Shown piece by piece: positions 4,727-5,416 of a stretch of DNA of 5,416 nucleotides. Each line of letters opens with the position of its first letter. Within the stretch, counting starts at the first letter, position 1. The stretch comes from Chloroflexota bacterium (lineage in GTDB: Bacteria > Chloroflexota > Limnocylindria > Limnocylindrales > CSP1-4): assembly GCA_025355255.1 (NCBI GenBank), contig JANYAA010000130.1:1-5416 (forward strand). The letters run 5' to 3'. The notes under the pieces are model-generated. The model searched no databases. It was not told the origin of the DNA and was given only the letters and a program-made list of their open reading frames with translations. A program made the position numbers and the translations under genes.

Positions 4727-4943
4727 GTCTCAGCTCACCGCCGGTTGCGGCCCTCCCAGCCACGACGCCTCGTGTCGCTGGAGCCGCCGACCGGCTCCCG
4801 GACCAGAACGCCCGCCGGAAGAGCTGACCTTGGCGCGGGAAGGAGGCCTAGACTGGGGCCACCGACGCGGACACTCCAACGCTGCGCGGAGCCCCGACGC
4901 AGGGCAACGATCCGGCCGACTCAGCCGAACGAGGATGACAGCG
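4727..4943 (+). promoter_or_regulatory. Intergenic region with a possible promoter for the last gene
   Basis: No gene is supported in this stretch. A hairpin GGAGCCG (4780-4786) / CGGCTCC (4792-4798) with a 5-nt loop could be a weak terminator. TAGACT (4849-4854) is a plausible actinobacterial -10 box; the best -35 candidate, CTGACC (4824-4829), is 19 bp away. This would give a 5' leader of about 80 bases before the last gene. Confidence 0.35.
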
Positions 4944-5416
4944 ATGCCCACCGGATCTGGGGTTGAGGCTCGCGCCGCTCGGGCGGTTGCCGACCGGCTC
5001 GCCGATCTGATCGAGATCGAGCGTCAGATCTCCGACTCATCTGACGGATGGGCCAGCGCCGTCCGCGATCACCCGGAAGCGGTCGAGCTGCTTGAGCGGA
5101 CCCGCTCGACGGCGGCGTCGCATCGCGAGGCACTCGAGCGCTCACGCGAGGCACAGGATCGCGTTGAACGCCGAGAGCGAGCCGAGACCCAGACCGGTCC
5201 ACTGTCCGCGACCGAGGCCGTCAGCCGGGCAACCGAGGTCATCGTCGCGGCCGCGCTCCGCTGCGAGGTCGCGTACCAGACAGCCAGACTCGCCTACGCC
5301 GTGGACGCGTGCGACCTGCTCGAGTCGATGCTCACCGACCTCGCCGCCTTGGTTGGGGATGCACGCCGCGTGCTGCCCCATGTTGTCGCCCGCGAGTTGC
5401 GCGGTGTCGCGATCAC
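4944..5416 (+). CDS. Unrecognised helical, charged protein (3' end beyond window)
   Basis: I do not recognise this gene. The frame stays open from ATG 4944 to the right edge, 157 codons, with third-position GC bias typical of the other genes. GAGG (4931-4934) lies nine bases upstream; an in-frame ATG at 4935 would sit directly on that site, so 4944 is preferred. The product is mostly helical. Residues about 45-85 are rich in Arg and Glu with heptad-like spacing (VELLERTRSTAASHREALE, SREAQDRVERRERAE), suggesting a coiled coil. A more hydrophobic helical part follows (TEAVSRATEVIVAAALRCEV, LLESMLTDLAALVGD). There is no signal peptide, no clear membrane segment and no catalytic motif. It has its own upstream region and is probably not part of the toxin-antitoxin blocks. 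Confidence 0.65.
   Translation, partial: MPTGSGVEARAARAVADRLADLIEIERQISDSSDGWASAVRDHPEAVELLERTRSTAASHREALERSREAQDRVERRERAETQTGPLSATEAVSRATEVIVAAALRCEVAYQTARLAYAVDACDLLESMLTDLAALVGDARRVLPHVVARELRGVAI

Noticed and set aside
4921..5381. Minus-strand frames opposite the last gene
   Set aside because: They are short, compositionally poor and stop within the window, while the plus-strand frame stays open with better codon use and a ribosome site.

Overview
The window is strongly G+C-rich, with GC-biased third codon positions, GTG starts and two promoters placed so close to the start codon that the mRNAs would be leaderless. This suggests a high-GC bacterium, most likely Actinomycetota; Chloroflexota is possible. 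No marker gene fixes the taxon. All convincing genes lie on the + strand.

Layout from left to right. (1) Bases 1-58 read on the minus strand as the middle of a YefM/Phd-type antitoxin, abutting and overlapping by 11 bp the start of a plus-strand Txe/YoeB-type toxin gene (48-311). The antitoxin piece is inverted relative to the normal antitoxin-toxin order. (2) A 73-bp repeat (copy 1, 334-406) resembling a decayed tRNA-Pro gene, followed by a very good intrinsic terminator (422-455). (3) A promoter and a two-gene operon: a winged-HTH protein (620-1351) and an overlapping AbiEii-like nucleotidyltransferase (1320-2048), closed by a strong hairpin and repeat copy 2 (2173-2245). (4) A 17-bp inverted piece of the same repeat (2320-2336), then a promoter and a stand-alone AAA/DUF4143 ATPase (2410-3810). 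A 39-codon remnant gene (3825-3944) follows, then a ribbon-helix-helix antitoxin and Doc toxin pair (4031-4243 and 4240-4632) and repeat copy 3 (4654-4726). (5) A new transcription unit whose helical, charged, unrecognised product (4944 onward) runs off the right edge.

The most notable theme is that each of the first three gene blocks ends in the same 73-bp repeat, always in the same orientation as the genes. Each block carries a toxin-antitoxin or abortive-infection-like module: YoeB-type, AbiEi/AbiEii-type, and ATPase plus Phd/Doc-type. This resembles a cassette array. The repeats lack the conserved ends of integron attC sites and instead look tRNA-Pro-derived, which points to site-specific integration at tRNA-like attachment sites or to a dispersed tRNA-derived repeat. 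The genes are recognisable families; the punctuation by the repeat and the inverted antitoxin junction are the parts worth checking.
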